DNA of 64,000 bases from Caldichromatium japonicum (GTDB lineage: Bacteria; Pseudomonadota; Gammaproteobacteria; Chromatiales; Chromatiaceae), in the NCBI RefSeq assembly GCF_011290485.1, contig NZ_CP048029.1, forward strand, positions 2,552,501 through 2,616,500, given 5' to 3'. Positions 39,257 to 48,538 of the stretch are shown piece by piece. A model generated the notes under the pieces. The model made no database searches, was not told the origin of the DNA, and saw nothing but the letters and a program-made list of their open reading frames with translations. The position numbers and the translations under genes are program-made. Within the stretch, counting starts at the first letter, position 1. Each line of letters begins with the position of its first letter.

Positions 39257-40246
39257 CTAAAGCACCCCCCGGGCCTGCTGCTCGGCCTGATAGGAAGGAC
39301 GCACCAGTGGACCGCTGGCCACACTCACGAACCCCATCCCCTCAGCGATCCGGCGAAGCTCGGTGAACTCATTCGGCGACCAATAGCGCTGAACCGGCAG
39401 ATGTGCGGGCGATGGCTGTAGATACTGCCCGAGCGTCAGCATGATGCAACCATACGCGCGCAGATCCTGCATCACGACGATCAGCTCGTCCCAGGTCTCG
39501 CCTAGCCCGAGCATGAGCCCGGACTTGGTCGGGATATCGGGATGGTGTTCTTGGAGGATCGCAAGCAGGCGCAACGAGCCCAGATAATCGGCGCCCGGGC
39601 GCGCTACGGGATACAGGCGCGGGACGGTCTCAAGGTTGTGATTGAAGACATCGGGCAGGGCATCGCCGGTCAATTCTTGGAGGGCGACTGTCTCCCGCCT
39701 GCGAAAGTCGGGGACCAGACACTCGATCCTCACCCCCGGCGTGCGTCTGCGAATGGCGCGTACACAGGCGGCAAACTGAGCTGCCCCGCCGTCACGCAGG
39801 TCATCGCGGTTGACCGAGGTGAGAACGACATAGCGCAGACCCAAGTGGGCGACGGCTTCGGCGATGCAGTCGGGTTCTTGGGGGTCTGGAGGTGCAGGGC
39901 GCCCGTGGGCGACGTCGCAAAAGGGGCAGCGGCGGGTACAGCGGTCGCCCAGGATCATGAAGGTCGCGGTGCCCTGGTGAAAGCACTCGCCGAGGTTGGG
40001 GCACTGGGCCTCTTCGCAGACGGTAGTAAGCCCCTGGGCGCGCAGCAGCGACTTGATCCGGACTATATTGGGGCCAAGGGCAGCGCGTGCACGGATCCAT
40101 GCCGGTTTGGGCAGGACCTCCCCTCGCTGCTCGGCCGATCGCTGGCTGAAACCCCCGGGCCTTTTGAGAACCGGCCCCACCTTGTCTTGACCGCGCTGAT
40201 GGGTATCCGGATGGGCGCGCGATGGCGCCTGTAAACGTTCAGACAT
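39257..40246 (-). CDS. lipA: Lipoyl synthase
   Basis: Radical-SAM enzyme that inserts two sulfurs into octanoyl groups to make lipoate. The auxiliary cluster motif [12 protein letters not shown] and the radical-SAM motif CTRRCPFC (C-x3-C-x2-C) are both intact; [26 protein letters not shown] and [10 protein letters not shown] follow. The ATG at 40246 (MSERLQ) is chosen; the open frame to 40297 reads through a palindromic repeat. The N terminus is about 40 residues longer than many, with charged low-complexity sequence. lipB is not adjacent. Confidence 0.95.
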   Translation of the reverse strand: MSERLQAPSRAHPDTHQRGQDKVGPVLKRPGGFSQRSAEQRGEVLPKPAWIRARAALGPNIVRIKSLLRAQGLTTVCEEAQCPNLGECFHQGTATFMILGDRCTRRCPFCDVAHGRPAPPDPQEPDCIAEAVAHLGLRYVVLTSVNRDDLRDGGAAQFAACVRAIRRRTPGVRIECLVPDFRRRETVALQELTGDALPDVFNHNLETVPRLYPVARPGADYLGSLRLLAILQEHHPDIPTKSGLMLGLGETWDELIVVMQDLRAYGCIMLTLGQYLQPSPAHLPVQRYWSPNEFTELRRIAEGMGFVSVASGPLVRPSYQAEQQARGVL

Positions 40247-40284
40247 CGAATCGCTCTCTTTGCCAGTGGCCTTATCTACCCCCA

Positions 40285-40310
40285 GTAGGGTATGCATGGC
40301 GTACCGCTAC
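40285..40310. repeat. Short palindromic repeat, copy 6
   Basis: GTAGGGTATGCATGGCGTAC followed by CGCTAC lies in the idi-lipA gap, just upstream (minus sense) of lipA. Confidence 0.6.
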
Positions 40311-40340
40311 GCCAGGTGAGGGCCTTTTCTATCCAAACCT

Positions 40341-40361
40341 GGGTATGCATGGCACCCCTAC
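40341..40361. repeat. Short palindromic repeat, copy 7
   Basis: GGGTATGCATGGCACCCCTA followed by C is a partial copy directly at the idi stop codon. Copies 6 and 7 stand 30 bases apart. Confidence 0.55.
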
Positions 40362-40924
40362 AGCACCCGTTCGACGAGCAGCCTAAACCAGGGGGTGAAC
40401 CAATCGGGATGGAGCCCGACTGCTCGCCGGACCCTGGGGACCGCAAGCCAGCGCCAGGCGCCGATCTCGACAGGATCTGGACGCGGGGAAACGGTGCAGC
40501 GCCCATGAAAGACATGCAGATATTCATGCTCGATCAGACCGCTCGCCGGGTCCTCGGTGCGATAGACGAACTCGATCTGCTCGTTCAGTTCTGCCCGGAT
40601 GCCGAACTCTTCATGAAGCCTGCGCCTGGCTGCGGCCTCGATCGGTTCATCGGGGCGAGGGTGACCGCAACAGGTATTCGACCACAGACAACCGAAGTGA
40701 TATTTGACCCTTGCGCGCTGTTGTAACAAGAGCTCATCGTGTTGATTGAAGATCAGGATCGAGAAGGCACGATGTAATTGTCCCAGCCGATGAGCTTCGA
40801 GCTTACCAGCGATGCTAAGCGGCCGATCCTGTTCATCGACCAAGATCACCTGTTCCAGGGCATCACGCTGAGCGGCGCGCGCCTGTTCTGCCACCGACAC
40901 CGGGGGCAAGATCTCGGCGCTCAC
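40358..40924 (-). CDS. idi: Isopentenyl-diphosphate isomerase, type I
   Basis: Interconverts IPP and DMAPP, feeding carotenoid, phytyl and quinone synthesis. A Nudix-fold enzyme of 188 residues: [43 protein letters not shown] holds the active Cys in TCCGHPRP, the Nudix box is [14 protein letters not shown], and the catalytic Glu is in [11 protein letters not shown]. The start is GTG at 40924 overlapping the RuBisCO-like gene stop (GTGA), so the two are translationally coupled. Location next to the pigment cluster fits a role in photopigment supply. Confidence 0.93.
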   Translation of the reverse strand: MSAEILPPVSVAEQARAAQRDALEQVILVDEQDRPLSIAGKLEAHRLGQLHRAFSILIFNQHDELLLQQRARVKYHFGCLWSNTCCGHPRPDEPIEAAARRRLHEEFGIRAELNEQIEFVYRTEDPASGLIEHEYLHVFHGRCTVSPRPDPVEIGAWRWLAVPRVRRAVGLHPDWFTPWFRLLVERVL

Positions 40925-42267
40925 TTCTTGCCTCCGCGAGGCTGTGGCTCGTTTTCGGACCGCTGTCTATTCTGCTTGCCGAAGGCGACGAGGGCCGCGG
41001 CGAGATCAGGATGATCTTTGGCATATTCGTCCAGAGTCTTGCTGGAGGCGATCGCCTCCCAGGCCTGGCGGATGCTTGCAGCCCCTGCGCGCGGGCCCTG
41101 GGGATGGCCGAAGACCCCTCGCCCGGGCACAAAGCCGAAATCGACCGTCTTGAGCCTCTCATACACCAGCGGCAGGGTCCCTGCCCAGTCGCTTCCCCCA
41201 GGGACCGGCAGGCTTGGCTTGATCGGGCCCATGGGCTCGAGACAGGCCTGCACACAGGCCATAACCTCCTCATCGGTCATGTGCATGCGCTCGCCAAAGC
41301 CGGGCATGATGATGATGTCATAGCCCGCCAATCGCTGGAGCTTGGTGATCACCCGGCTATGCACGCCGAAATGGGGCAGGCGGCTGAAGGCGGCGATGAA
41401 AGGGAAATGGGCGACCAAGGGGACCTCGGCGTGTTTGCGCAGCATACGCACGGCGCTTAAACCCACCGGCATGGTATTGACCAAGAGTGCATTGGCACCG
41501 CGGGAGACGGCTAAGTCATGGAGCTCGCTCAGCCGATCTACCTCATCGGTGATATTGGCCATATAGATCTTGGGCCGCCCGGTTGCCTCCTCAGCGCGTC
41601 TGCGCGCCTCGCCCAAGAGCTCAGCGCGTCGCGCGAGCGAACACCAGGGGGTATCTGCAAGCATCTCGTCGTCCTTAGCGATGTCCAAGCCCCCCAGCCA
41701 GCCCTCATAGCCGAGAGCAGTGAAGGCATCAGGCGGCAGCCCGATGTTGGGCTTGATGACCCCAAAAAAGATCGGGCGATCATAGGCCTTGAGGCGTGCG
41801 CGCAGTCCTTCAACCCCAAACTGCGGACCTTGGAAATGCGCGAGATAGGACTCAGGGAAGGTGATGTCGAGGAGCTTGACGACCGGAATACCGGGAGCAA
41901 AAAAGGTCCCCTCCCCACAGATGGCGCTCAGGAGATTGGGCAAACGCGGGCCGAAGTTGGCATGCGGCTGGGCAATGCGCACCCGGCAGGCGCTGATCGG
42001 GCCTTTTGTCGCCTGGCTCAACCCATAGCTGAAGGCCGGCAGTTCAGCGATGACCTCAAGCGTGATCACCCGCGCCCCGAACCTCGGGCGCAGGTCTTCG
42101 TCATGGCCTACCCGCCGCCATTGGGCAGTCGATTGCTCGGCGCAGAAATGGGCAGCAGCGAGTTTGGGATCGCCGCTACACTCGATGTAGTAATCCAGGA
42201 ATAGGTAGGCCTCGCGATCGAGCTCTGACTTATCGGCAAAAAAGCCCGCCCAGTCAAATGAATCCAT
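40921..42267 (-). CDS. RuBisCO-like protein, form IV
   Basis: A 448-residue homologue of the RuBisCO large subunit. The Lys of KPNIG (residue 172) and the carbamylation/metal segment [10 protein letters not shown] (192-201) are retained, so a metal-bound enolase-type chemistry is possible. The loop-6 region reads [14 protein letters not shown] instead of the G-K-L-E-G motif with its catalytic Lys, and the phosphate site reads [10 protein letters not shown] in place of S-G-G. These changes mark it as a non-carboxylating form IV protein, probably the IV-Photo group of green and purple sulfur phototrophs. The physiological reaction is unknown; sulfur metabolism links have been reported for relatives. 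It lies upstream of and overlaps idi. Confidence 0.9.
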   Translation of the reverse strand: MDSFDWAGFFADKSELDREAYLFLDYYIECSGDPKLAAAHFCAEQSTAQWRRVGHDEDLRPRFGARVITLEVIAELPAFSYGLSQATKGPISACRVRIAQPHANFGPRLPNLLSAICGEGTFFAPGIPVVKLLDITFPESYLAHFQGPQFGVEGLRARLKAYDRPIFFGVIKPNIGLPPDAFTALGYEGWLGGLDIAKDDEMLADTPWCSLARRAELLGEARRRAEEATGRPKIYMANITDEVDRLSELHDLAVSRGANALLVNTMPVGLSAVRMLRKHAEVPLVAHFPFIAAFSRLPHFGVHSRVITKLQRLAGYDIIIMPGFGERMHMTDEEVMACVQACLEPMGPIKPSLPVPGGSDWAGTLPLVYERLKTVDFGFVPGRGVFGHPQGPRAGAASIRQAWEAIASSKTLDEYAKDHPDLAAALVAFGKQNRQRSENEPQPRGGKK

Positions 42268-42333
42268 CGCTCCTTCCGCGTCTTCGCCTATTTGAACCTA
42301 TTTGAATGCGTTTAGCGATTATCCGGCAAAGGA

Positions 42334-42762
42334 TCAGGGGATGCCAGCGATCTGGATGTGGACGCGCCGCTCGAGGCGAGGCCCATCGAGTTCGATCAGA
42401 AAGACCGACTGCCAATCTCCAAGCAACAACCGGCCATTCTCGATGAGGAGGGTCTCGGAGCTGTTCATGAACAGGCCAATCAGATGGGAGTGTGTATTGG
42501 GCCGCTCATCGAGCGGATTGCGATCATGCCGATAGCCCTGGCCCGGCGGGGCGATCCGCTGCAAGAAATCGAGCATATCGAGCTGAAGCTCAAGTTCGCG
42601 CTCGTTGATCGCGATGAAGGCCGTGGTATGCGCCGAGGCGATGTGCATCCAGCCCTGACGCAAGGGATGGTGAGACATGAGATCCTTGATCTCGGCCGAG
42701 AGGTCGATGATCTCGATCGGTGAATGGGTGGTGATGTGAAGCTGCTCGTAGTGAAAACGCAT
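42334..42762 (-). CDS. yjbQ: YjbQ/UPF0047 family protein
   Basis: A small conserved protein of about 142 residues (from the ATG at 42762, MRFHYEQLHI). Seen: GWMHIASAHTTAFIAINE, HSHLIGLFMNSSETLLIENGRLLLGDWQSVFLIELDGPRLERRVHIQI, the UPF0047 core with the conserved H-T-T and N-x-x-S-H-x motifs. E. coli YjbQ has weak thiamine-phosphate synthase activity in vitro; the real role is open. Its start is 11 bases after the T-run of the puf terminator and has no clear ribosome site, so expression may depend on read-through. Confidence 0.85.
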   Translation of the reverse strand: MRFHYEQLHITTHSPIEIIDLSAEIKDLMSHHPLRQGWMHIASAHTTAFIAINERELELQLDMLDFLQRIAPPGQGYRHDRNPLDERPNTHSHLIGLFMNSSETLLIENGRLLLGDWQSVFLIELDGPRLERRVHIQIAGIP

Positions 42763-42772
42763 GGAACAGGAG

Positions 42773-42797
42773 AAAAAAAGGCGGGGAGATCCCGCCC
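42773..42797 (-). terminator. Rho-independent terminator of the puf operon
   Basis: Minus-strand reading: a GGCGGG-loop-CCCGCC stem (42780-42796) is followed by seven T (42773-42779). It stands about 110 bases after the pufC stop and just ahead of yjbQ. Confidence 0.88.
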
Positions 42798-42907
42798 AAG
42801 TGGAATGATGGATGTGATGCACCAGTCAGCAACCTTCGCCCCAGCATGAGCAATCCTTCAACCTACACACTCATCCCTCAGAGCATCCCTGCTCTTTGGG
42901 GTCGCTG

Positions 42908-44137
42908 TTAAAGCTGCTGAGGTGAGGGGACAGATGCTGCCTCAGCGTTTGGGGCAGACTGTTCGGCCGGTGGTGCTGGCTCAGCCGCAGGCGCCTGCTC
43001 AGCGGGGGCAGCAGCCTCTTCCACCGGCGCGGCAGAGGCCTCCGCTACTGGGGTTTCGGTTGCTGGGGTTTCGGCCGCGGGGACAGCTTCGGCAGGGGCC
43101 GGGGTCTCGGTCGCTGTCGCCACAGGCTTGGCAGCAGCCGTTTTATGGAGCGCTGGGTAATCCTTCGCCATCTGCGCGCCATAGAGCGGCTTGAAGGCGC
43201 CCTGATGACAGGTCATGCAGTTCACCCGCAGCGGATCGCCATAGGGCCCTTTGCGCGAGGCCGGCAGGATGTCGTTGAGCGGCCAGATATAGTTCTGATT
43301 GATGTCGCGGACATGGCGGATCGCATACCAGGCCGTGGTGCGCTTCGGCGTGCTCTGCTTCCAATCGGCGAAGTGACGGCTGTTGTGGCAATAGGTGCAG
43401 TTGACACCTAGGGCATCCGACATGCTCATCATCAGCCCATAAGTCCACTCTGCCTGCTTCAGGGATGCCTGATTTCCTGCCGGCAGGGCAGTTGTCCCCG
43501 TCACCCGGATCTCATTGGCCTGATCCAGGAAGGGTGTATATGGATCATAAGGCAATGAGGCATAGGCAACGCTCTTCGCACCATAGTTCTGGCCCGCAGG
43601 CTTGAACCCAGAGGCATGCTTGGGACCAGGATCCGTGACCCAGGCGTACTTGGGCACCGGATTGCCGCGATGGCAGGTATAGCAGGTCACACCCGTCTGG
43701 GCGACATGTGCTTGCCAGTCGGTATTGGTATCCCGTACCAGCTCGAACATCCGCCGCGACACCTTCTTGGTGTAGATGTCATCAGACGCCCAATTACCCG
43801 GCACATGGCAGTAGTTGCAGCCCTCTTTCGGGGACACCCAGGTGGTGACTGCAACCATGGTCCGGGTGAACTCGGCGACGGTGAGATCCTTGAGTACCTG
43901 GACGTTCTGATAGACCTCGCTGACCTTGGGGCCACCTTCGGCCGCCGGTGGCAGGGACTCAACCGGCTTATTCGCCTCCATCTTGGCCTTCAGGATCCGC
44001 GGATTGTCCACCGTACCCATCTGCACGCCGCGATAGCCGATTTGACTAGTTTGTGGTGGGGGGCGCTCGCATCCAAGCAAGACTACCGATGCAATCACCG
44101 CAACGACGGGTAGCGCAACTCGTTTTTCAATCTTCAT
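42908..44137 (-). CDS. pufC: Photosynthetic reaction centre tetraheme cytochrome subunit
   Basis: Lipoprotein cytochrome that re-reduces the special pair. Signal [15 protein letters not shown] carries the lipobox Cys at about residue 23. Four heme motifs: CNYCH, CYTCH, CTYCH and CMTCH (near 107, 152, 248 and 308). The core ends near residue 325, then an Ala/Pro/Glu-rich tail of about 80 residues extends to residue 409. Similar tails occur in some Chromatiaceae. pufM overlaps its start (ATGA). Confidence 0.97.
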   Translation of the reverse strand: MKIEKRVALPVVAVIASVVLLGCERPPPQTSQIGYRGVQMGTVDNPRILKAKMEANKPVESLPPAAEGGPKVSEVYQNVQVLKDLTVAEFTRTMVAVTTWVSPKEGCNYCHVPGNWASDDIYTKKVSRRMFELVRDTNTDWQAHVAQTGVTCYTCHRGNPVPKYAWVTDPGPKHASGFKPAGQNYGAKSVAYASLPYDPYTPFLDQANEIRVTGTTALPAGNQASLKQAEWTYGLMMSMSDALGVNCTYCHNSRHFADWKQSTPKRTTAWYAIRHVRDINQNYIWPLNDILPASRKGPYGDPLRVNCMTCHQGAFKPLYGAQMAKDYPALHKTAAAKPVATATETPAPAEAVPAAETPATETPVAEASAAPVEEAAAPAEQAPAAEPAPPAEQSAPNAEAASVPSPQQL

Positions 44138-45111
44138 TGTGACAGTCCCCCTGTCATGGCGTATGGATCCTGAGCGGTGACGACCTCAGGATATGGCGGG
44201 ACCATGCCATGCTTAATCGCCCAGAGATACCAATTCTCGACCACCGTACCAGTCAATAGGATACCGATACCTGCAGTGATCACGGTCAAGACCGCAAACC
44301 ACCAAGCCCAGCGATGGATGGATTCCATGGTCGCGTTAAAGCCCATGGTCCAGCGCCAGAACAGGGCCGCGCGCTCGGCAGCCGTACCGCGATGGGTGAT
44401 CTGGTCGATCTCGCGGTCACCCCCAAACCGGCTCACTGCCAAGATGGTCCCGCCATGCATGGCAAAGAGCAGGGCCGAACCATAGAGGAAGGCGATCGAG
44501 AGCATATGGAAGGGGTTGTAATACAGGTTGCCATAGCGGATCGAGAAAGTGGCTGTCCAGTCGAGATGCGGGAAGATGCCGAAAGGCACCGCCTCGGCCC
44601 AGCTCCCCATCATCACTGGCCGGATAAAGCCCAGGACCAGATAGAAAAAGATCGCTGCGGCAAAGGCCCATGACAGATGCGTACCCATCCTCAGAGCTTT
44701 CGCACGATTATAGGTCCGCACCCACCACAACAGGATCGAGAGGGTCAAGAACAGCCCCGCAATCAGCCACCAGCCTCCCTCCGCCAGCGGCGGGATACTG
44801 AGGCCATACTGCGGCGCTGGCGGCTCAAGAGCCAACCAGAAGAAATGCTTGACGAACTCGATGACGTTCCAGTTCACCGAAGCCAGCATGTTGAGCCCGA
44901 TGATAAAGATCGCCACCAAACCGAAAACGATTGACAGAGTGCCGGCGAAGCCGAGATAGAGTGGACCGATCTGGGCATCACCAATCTTGCCCAACCAGTA
45001 CCAGAAGATAGGCTTACCGATGCGCGGCAGACTGCCTTTGGGGAGAGGCACCCCCGGGTAAGCCGGCGCACGTAACTGGATCGCCGTAAAGATGTTTTGA
45101 TATTCGGCCAT
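44134..45111 (-). CDS. pufM: Reaction centre M subunit
   Basis: Membrane core protein of the type II reaction centre, binding bacteriochlorophyll, bacteriopheophytin, quinone and the non-heme iron. 325 residues with five helices. Seen: [23 protein letters not shown] at the start, [39 protein letters not shown] (special-pair and iron His residues), [21 protein letters not shown]. It starts 12 bases after pufL and overlaps pufC. Confidence 0.97.
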   Translation of the reverse strand: MAEYQNIFTAIQLRAPAYPGVPLPKGSLPRIGKPIFWYWLGKIGDAQIGPLYLGFAGTLSIVFGLVAIFIIGLNMLASVNWNVIEFVKHFFWLALEPPAPQYGLSIPPLAEGGWWLIAGLFLTLSILLWWVRTYNRAKALRMGTHLSWAFAAAIFFYLVLGFIRPVMMGSWAEAVPFGIFPHLDWTATFSIRYGNLYYNPFHMLSIAFLYGSALLFAMHGGTILAVSRFGGDREIDQITHRGTAAERAALFWRWTMGFNATMESIHRWAWWFAVLTVITAGIGILLTGTVVENWYLWAIKHGMVPPYPEVVTAQDPYAMTGGLSQ

Positions 45112-45123
45112 CGCGTGTCTCCT

Positions 45124-45963
45124 TTATTTCCAGATCGGCAGCTCGAGCCACCAGTTCCACCACTCTGGCCAGCCGCGGGTCCAGAAGGGGCCGCTGATCA
45201 GGATGCAGACCGCGCTCCAGAAAACGGCGCTCAGCGATAGGAACAGACCCAAACGATGGATGGCAAGCGCACCGATCGAATACCCCACCAGATCGCGGAA
45301 GAAGGTATTTTCATGCTCGCTCGTCTTGACCGTTTCGCCCTCTCCCGGATTCATCACCGACAAGATCAGCGAACCGTGCATCGACAATGCCAGGCAGTTG
45401 GTAAAGAAAAAGGCGATGGCGAGCATGTGGGCGGGGTTGTAGTGGAAATGCAGATACTGATACCCTACATTCGACACCCAATCGAGATGGCTCAGGATGC
45501 CATAAGGGAAACCATGACCCCAGGCGCCCAACAGGACCGGACGCACCACCACGAGCACGATGTAAGCGCCGATCGCGAACGAGAAGGCAAAGGGGACATG
45601 ATAGCCGATGCCGAGCTTACGGCAGATCTCAACCTCCCTCAGCGCCCAGGAGACAAAGGCGCCGATCGCGCACATGGTGATGATCTGCCATAGCCCACCT
45701 TCTTTGAGCGGGGCCATGCCTAGCCCGTAGCTCAGATCCGGAGGGGCAATGCTGATCTGCCAAAGGTTATAGCTTTGCAGTTCAGGTGTAGGGCCGAGGG
45801 TCGCACCCCACACGATCAATAATGTACCTAGGGACGCGAAGATAAAGGTGGTGACCCCAAAGAAGCCGACATAGAACGGCCCCACCCAGAAGTCAAATAG
45901 ATCCCCCCCTATCAGCGTCCCGCCGCGAACGCGGTATTTTTTCTCAAAACTGAGCATGGCCAT
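45124..45963 (-). CDS. pufL: Reaction centre L subunit
   Basis: Partner of PufM; 279 residues, five helices. [38 protein letters not shown] is the usual N terminus. [27 protein letters not shown] carries the special-pair and iron His, and [26 protein letters not shown] is the last helix. The ATG at 45963 follows AGGATCATTCACC. Confidence 0.97.
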   Translation of the reverse strand: MAMLSFEKKYRVRGGTLIGGDLFDFWVGPFYVGFFGVTTFIFASLGTLLIVWGATLGPTPELQSYNLWQISIAPPDLSYGLGMAPLKEGGLWQIITMCAIGAFVSWALREVEICRKLGIGYHVPFAFSFAIGAYIVLVVVRPVLLGAWGHGFPYGILSHLDWVSNVGYQYLHFHYNPAHMLAIAFFFTNCLALSMHGSLILSVMNPGEGETVKTSEHENTFFRDLVGYSIGALAIHRLGLFLSLSAVFWSAVCILISGPFWTRGWPEWWNWWLELPIWK

Positions 45964-46026
45964 GGTGAATGATCCTCTGCTGGAGAGGCAGCCGAAGGGG
46001 CCACCCCCTCTGGCACTGCTGGTGCT

Positions 46027-46069
46027 GGTGGCGAACGGGGTTTAGCAAATAGACCCACCGTTCGCCACC
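46027..46069 (-). other. Intercistronic pufA-pufL mRNA hairpin
   Basis: Perfect 11-bp arms GGTGGCGAACG (46027-46037) and CGTTCGCCACC (46059-46069) with a 21-base loop. It stands 40 bases after the pufA stop and 64 before the pufL start. In purple bacteria such structures protect the pufBA segment against 3' decay and give LH1 excess over reaction centre; here that role is inferred from position. Confidence 0.75.
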
Positions 46070-46109
46070 CCCTCACGAAGACGCAATCAGCGCTGAGGAA
46101 CAGCGGCCG

Positions 46110-46310
46110 TTACTGACCGAACTTCTTGGCGTTGATCTGGGCGCCAACCTTCTGATAGCTGACCGGAATGCCATCATCCAGCCAGTTGAGGTCGGTGCTC
46201 AGCACGATCATATGGATCAGCAGACCCAGGACAGTCAGGAAGCTAAAGAGGGCGACCAGGGTGCGACGCGGATCGAGCAGCAGCCAGATCTTCCACAGAT
46301 TGGGGGACAT
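46110..46310 (-). CDS. pufA: LH1 antenna alpha chain
   Basis: A 66-residue single-span chain. [53 protein letters not shown] has the BChl-ligating His (L-L-I-H) and the C-terminal stretch WLDDGIP. The ATG at 46310 is chosen, preceded by GAGGAGAAACC; an upstream ATG at 46328 would add six residues. The WLDD-x-IPVSYQ end matches Thermochromatium tepidum more than Allochromatium, which has WLEDGVP. The tail [13 protein letters not shown] is longer than in T. tepidum. Confidence 0.96.
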   Translation of the reverse strand: MSPNLWKIWLLLDPRRTLVALFSFLTVLGLLIHMIVLSTDLNWLDDGIPVSYQKVGAQINAKKFGQ

Positions 46311-46380
46311 ATCGGTTTCTCCTCTCAAAAATGGATAAAGGGTCTTGAGCTGGCCTTAACCACCAACAAGTGGGTAAGGA

Positions 46381-46524
46381 TCAGAGCCAGGGACGATACA
46401 GCCAAGCCAAGAGGTGGGCGACGACCACGATCCCAAAGAAGGCACCCATCGTCTGCACAAAGATGCCATGGAACTCTTGGGCTTCCTGCTCAGTCAGACC
46501 GGTCAAGCTCTTCTGTTCAGCCAT
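46381..46524 (-). CDS. pufB: LH1 antenna beta chain
   Basis: A 47-residue chain from the ATG at 46524: [47 protein letters not shown]. His before [10 protein letters not shown] ligates BChl. It is preceded by ACGGAGGATTACGCA. Only one beta/alpha pair is present; no extra pair follows pufC, unlike Allochromatium vinosum. Confidence 0.96.
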   Translation of the reverse strand: MAEQKSLTGLTEQEAQEFHGIFVQTMGAFFGIVVVAHLLAWLYRPWL

Positions 46525-46766
46525 TGCGTAATCCTCCGTATCTGGAGAGTTAACCTTAGGTTGCACCGCCATCAAACCCCGGCGGCTAGGGTGCCGTGAA
46601 CCTCAATCAACACACGGCCGAGTCCTGAGTCCGAGCGAAATAGAACCGCTCAATCGGGCTCTATTCTGGACCATGATCTCAGCTCATCCAGCCTTGCCTA
46701 ACCAAAGCGATACCTCGCTGGGGGGTTGAAGGGACTCGTTCCGCTTCAACAAGGCTGGACTCGGGA

Positions 46767-46810
46767 TGTCAGTCTAGCTTGACTGACGAAAATGTCAATC
46801 TACATTTACA
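46767..46810 (-). promoter_or_regulatory. puf promoter with two PpsR/CrtJ-like sites
   Basis: Minus-strand -35 TTGACA (46793-46798) and -10 TAGACT (46771-46776) are separated by 16 bases. A perfect TGT-N12-ACA (46793-46810) overlaps the -35, and a near match TGT-N12-ACT (46767-46784) overlaps the -10. This is the layout expected for aerobic repression of puf. No regulator gene is in the window. Confidence 0.65.
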
Positions 46811-46839
46811 TTTGATTTATAGGGCTGTGACCGCGGTCA

Positions 46840-47010
46840 ATACCGCCCCATCGAGCAGGGGACGTGGTAACCAGGCAGACCCTGCGGCCAAGCACACGGC
46901 AAGGGGTCCAGGCATGAAGCCTGGAGGCTTAAGGCCCTATATGATTGGCCCGGGCCCGGGTGGCAGGTCGGGGATTAAGGTGTCAATCACCCCTGACTGA
47001 AGTCAGGGGG
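46840..47010. other. Hairpin-rich segment, possible IS200/IS605-type end
   Basis: The 514-base bchZ-pufB gap holds a CCAGGC...GCCTGG hairpin (46908-46924), a GGCTTAAGGCC-like stem and a near-perfect palindrome of arms CCCCTGACT/AGTCAGGGG (46990-47009). The pattern resembles the structured right end of IS200/IS605 elements, but no transposase is left. The terminal palindrome could equally be a bchZ 3' processing structure. Plus-strand ORF 46779-47000 across it is not supported. Confidence 0.35.
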
Positions 47011-47038
47011 ATTATGCGCCGGTGGTTCTATAAATCGC

Positions 47039-48475
47039 TTATAGCGTCCGGCTCGCTTCAACTCGCATAGAGGTCACCCGTTCCTCACCTGCGGCACGTG
47101 CCGCGCGCTCAATCGCATCGCGCAGGCGCTTGGCCGCCGAGATCCGCAGGAGAACCGGTTGGGACTCGATGATCGCTTCAAAGCGCTGGCGAGCGTCATC
47201 GTCCCAGGGCAGCTCGCGATGCAGGCGCGAGGGTGTCGGATCGACCTGATCGAGGTCGGTCCCCAGGGGCAGGATGTGAAAGAGAGCATCGAAGAGTGCG
47301 TTACAGACCTCCTGCACCAGATAGGTCGCACCGGCATAGCCCATGAAAGGTGTCCCGGTGTGCCGGCGAATCACCGTCCCCGGGAAGGAGGCCGGGATAT
47401 AGGTTGCACGTGCGCCCTTCTCGGCCAGGTACATGCGCTCGTTGTAGCTTCCAAAGAGGACCAGGGGCGGTCTTTCATGGATAGCTGCGCGGATGGCCTC
47501 GTTGTCGATCTTGATACCCGGGCGGCGGCTGAAGGCAAAGTGGCAGGGCATCCCCAGCTCGTCCTCGAGATAATGCCTAACCCCCCGCATATAGGTCTCG
47601 CCGGCGACGATGCCAAAGCTGGCAGTGCCGAAGAAATCTTGGGTGACCGAGCGCCATAGATCCCAGATGGGTTTGAGCGTCGTGTGTTTTTCGCGCTCGA
47701 TAAACGGCTCGGGATCGAGCCCCAAGACCTCGCCCAGCGCCCTTAAAAATTTGGTGGTGCTATGAAGCCCGATCGGGGCCTGGAGATAGGGTTTTTCGAG
47801 GGCCTCACAGAGCAGCCGCCCGAACTCGCGATAGAGACAGATATTGGCATCGGCCTCGGCAAGCCGCGGGATCTCATCGAGATGACAGCCCAAGGGAAAG
47901 ATCAGGTTAACCTCGGCACCGATCCCCTCCACCAGGCGTTTGATCTCCGCCAGATCCGAGGGCATGTTGAAGACCCCATAGCAAGGGCCGATGATGTTGA
48001 CCCGCGGTTTAGCCCCCGCAGCCCTTGTTGCCCTCTTGGGCGACTTGGCCTTGGGCTGGCCATACTGGGTCCAGAGCCAATACAGGCCGCGGTTGGCGCT
48101 TTGCCATTGATCCTCGTCGATGGTGCGCGGAAGGAAGCGTACGATACCGGTGCCCTCGGGCGTGAACCCGCCGCCGATCATCTCGGCGATCGAGCCGGTG
48201 ACGACCACCGCCGGTTGCTTGGGGTCCAGGGTCTCGAAGGCGCGGCGCATGGCCCCCTCTGTCCCCTTCTGCCCCAGCTCCTCGTCGCTCAAACCGGTGA
48301 CGACCACCGGTAGCTCATGCGGCGGCAGGGCATCGGTATAGTGCAAGACCGCGGTCACCGGCAGGTTTTCGCAGCCTACGGGCCCATCGATGATCACCTG
48401 CAGCCCCTTGACGGCGGTAAAGACATAGACAGCGCCCCAATAACCGCCGGCGCGGTCGAGGTCTTGGATCAACAT
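47039..48475 (-). CDS. bchZ: Chlorophyllide a reductase subunit Z
   Basis: With BchX and BchY it reduces ring B of chlorophyllide a, a nitrogenase-like step to bacteriochlorin. 478 residues. [81 protein letters not shown] is the NifK-like start with the cluster Cys in GPVGCEN. The N-terminal half carries the catalytic fold, then [19 protein letters not shown]. 63 bases after bchY. Confidence 0.96.
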   Translation of the reverse strand: MLIQDLDRAGGYWGAVYVFTAVKGLQVIIDGPVGCENLPVTAVLHYTDALPPHELPVVVTGLSDEELGQKGTEGAMRRAFETLDPKQPAVVVTGSIAEMIGGGFTPEGTGIVRFLPRTIDEDQWQSANRGLYWLWTQYGQPKAKSPKRATRAAGAKPRVNIIGPCYGVFNMPSDLAEIKRLVEGIGAEVNLIFPLGCHLDEIPRLAEADANICLYREFGRLLCEALEKPYLQAPIGLHSTTKFLRALGEVLGLDPEPFIEREKHTTLKPIWDLWRSVTQDFFGTASFGIVAGETYMRGVRHYLEDELGMPCHFAFSRRPGIKIDNEAIRAAIHERPPLVLFGSYNERMYLAEKGARATYIPASFPGTVIRRHTGTPFMGYAGATYLVQEVCNALFDALFHILPLGTDLDQVDPTPSRLHRELPWDDDARQRFEAIIESQPVLLRISAAKRLRDAIERAARAAGEERVTSMRVEASRTL

Positions 48476-48538
48476 GGCATTTCCTTATAGAAGGCGCGAT
48501 GCATCGAAGCGAGCAAGCGGACGGAAGGACGCTGAGAC

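Noticed and set aside
46779-47000. Plus-strand ORF in the bchZ-pufB gap
   Set aside because: No ribosome site or family match; it overlaps the puf promoter and hairpins.
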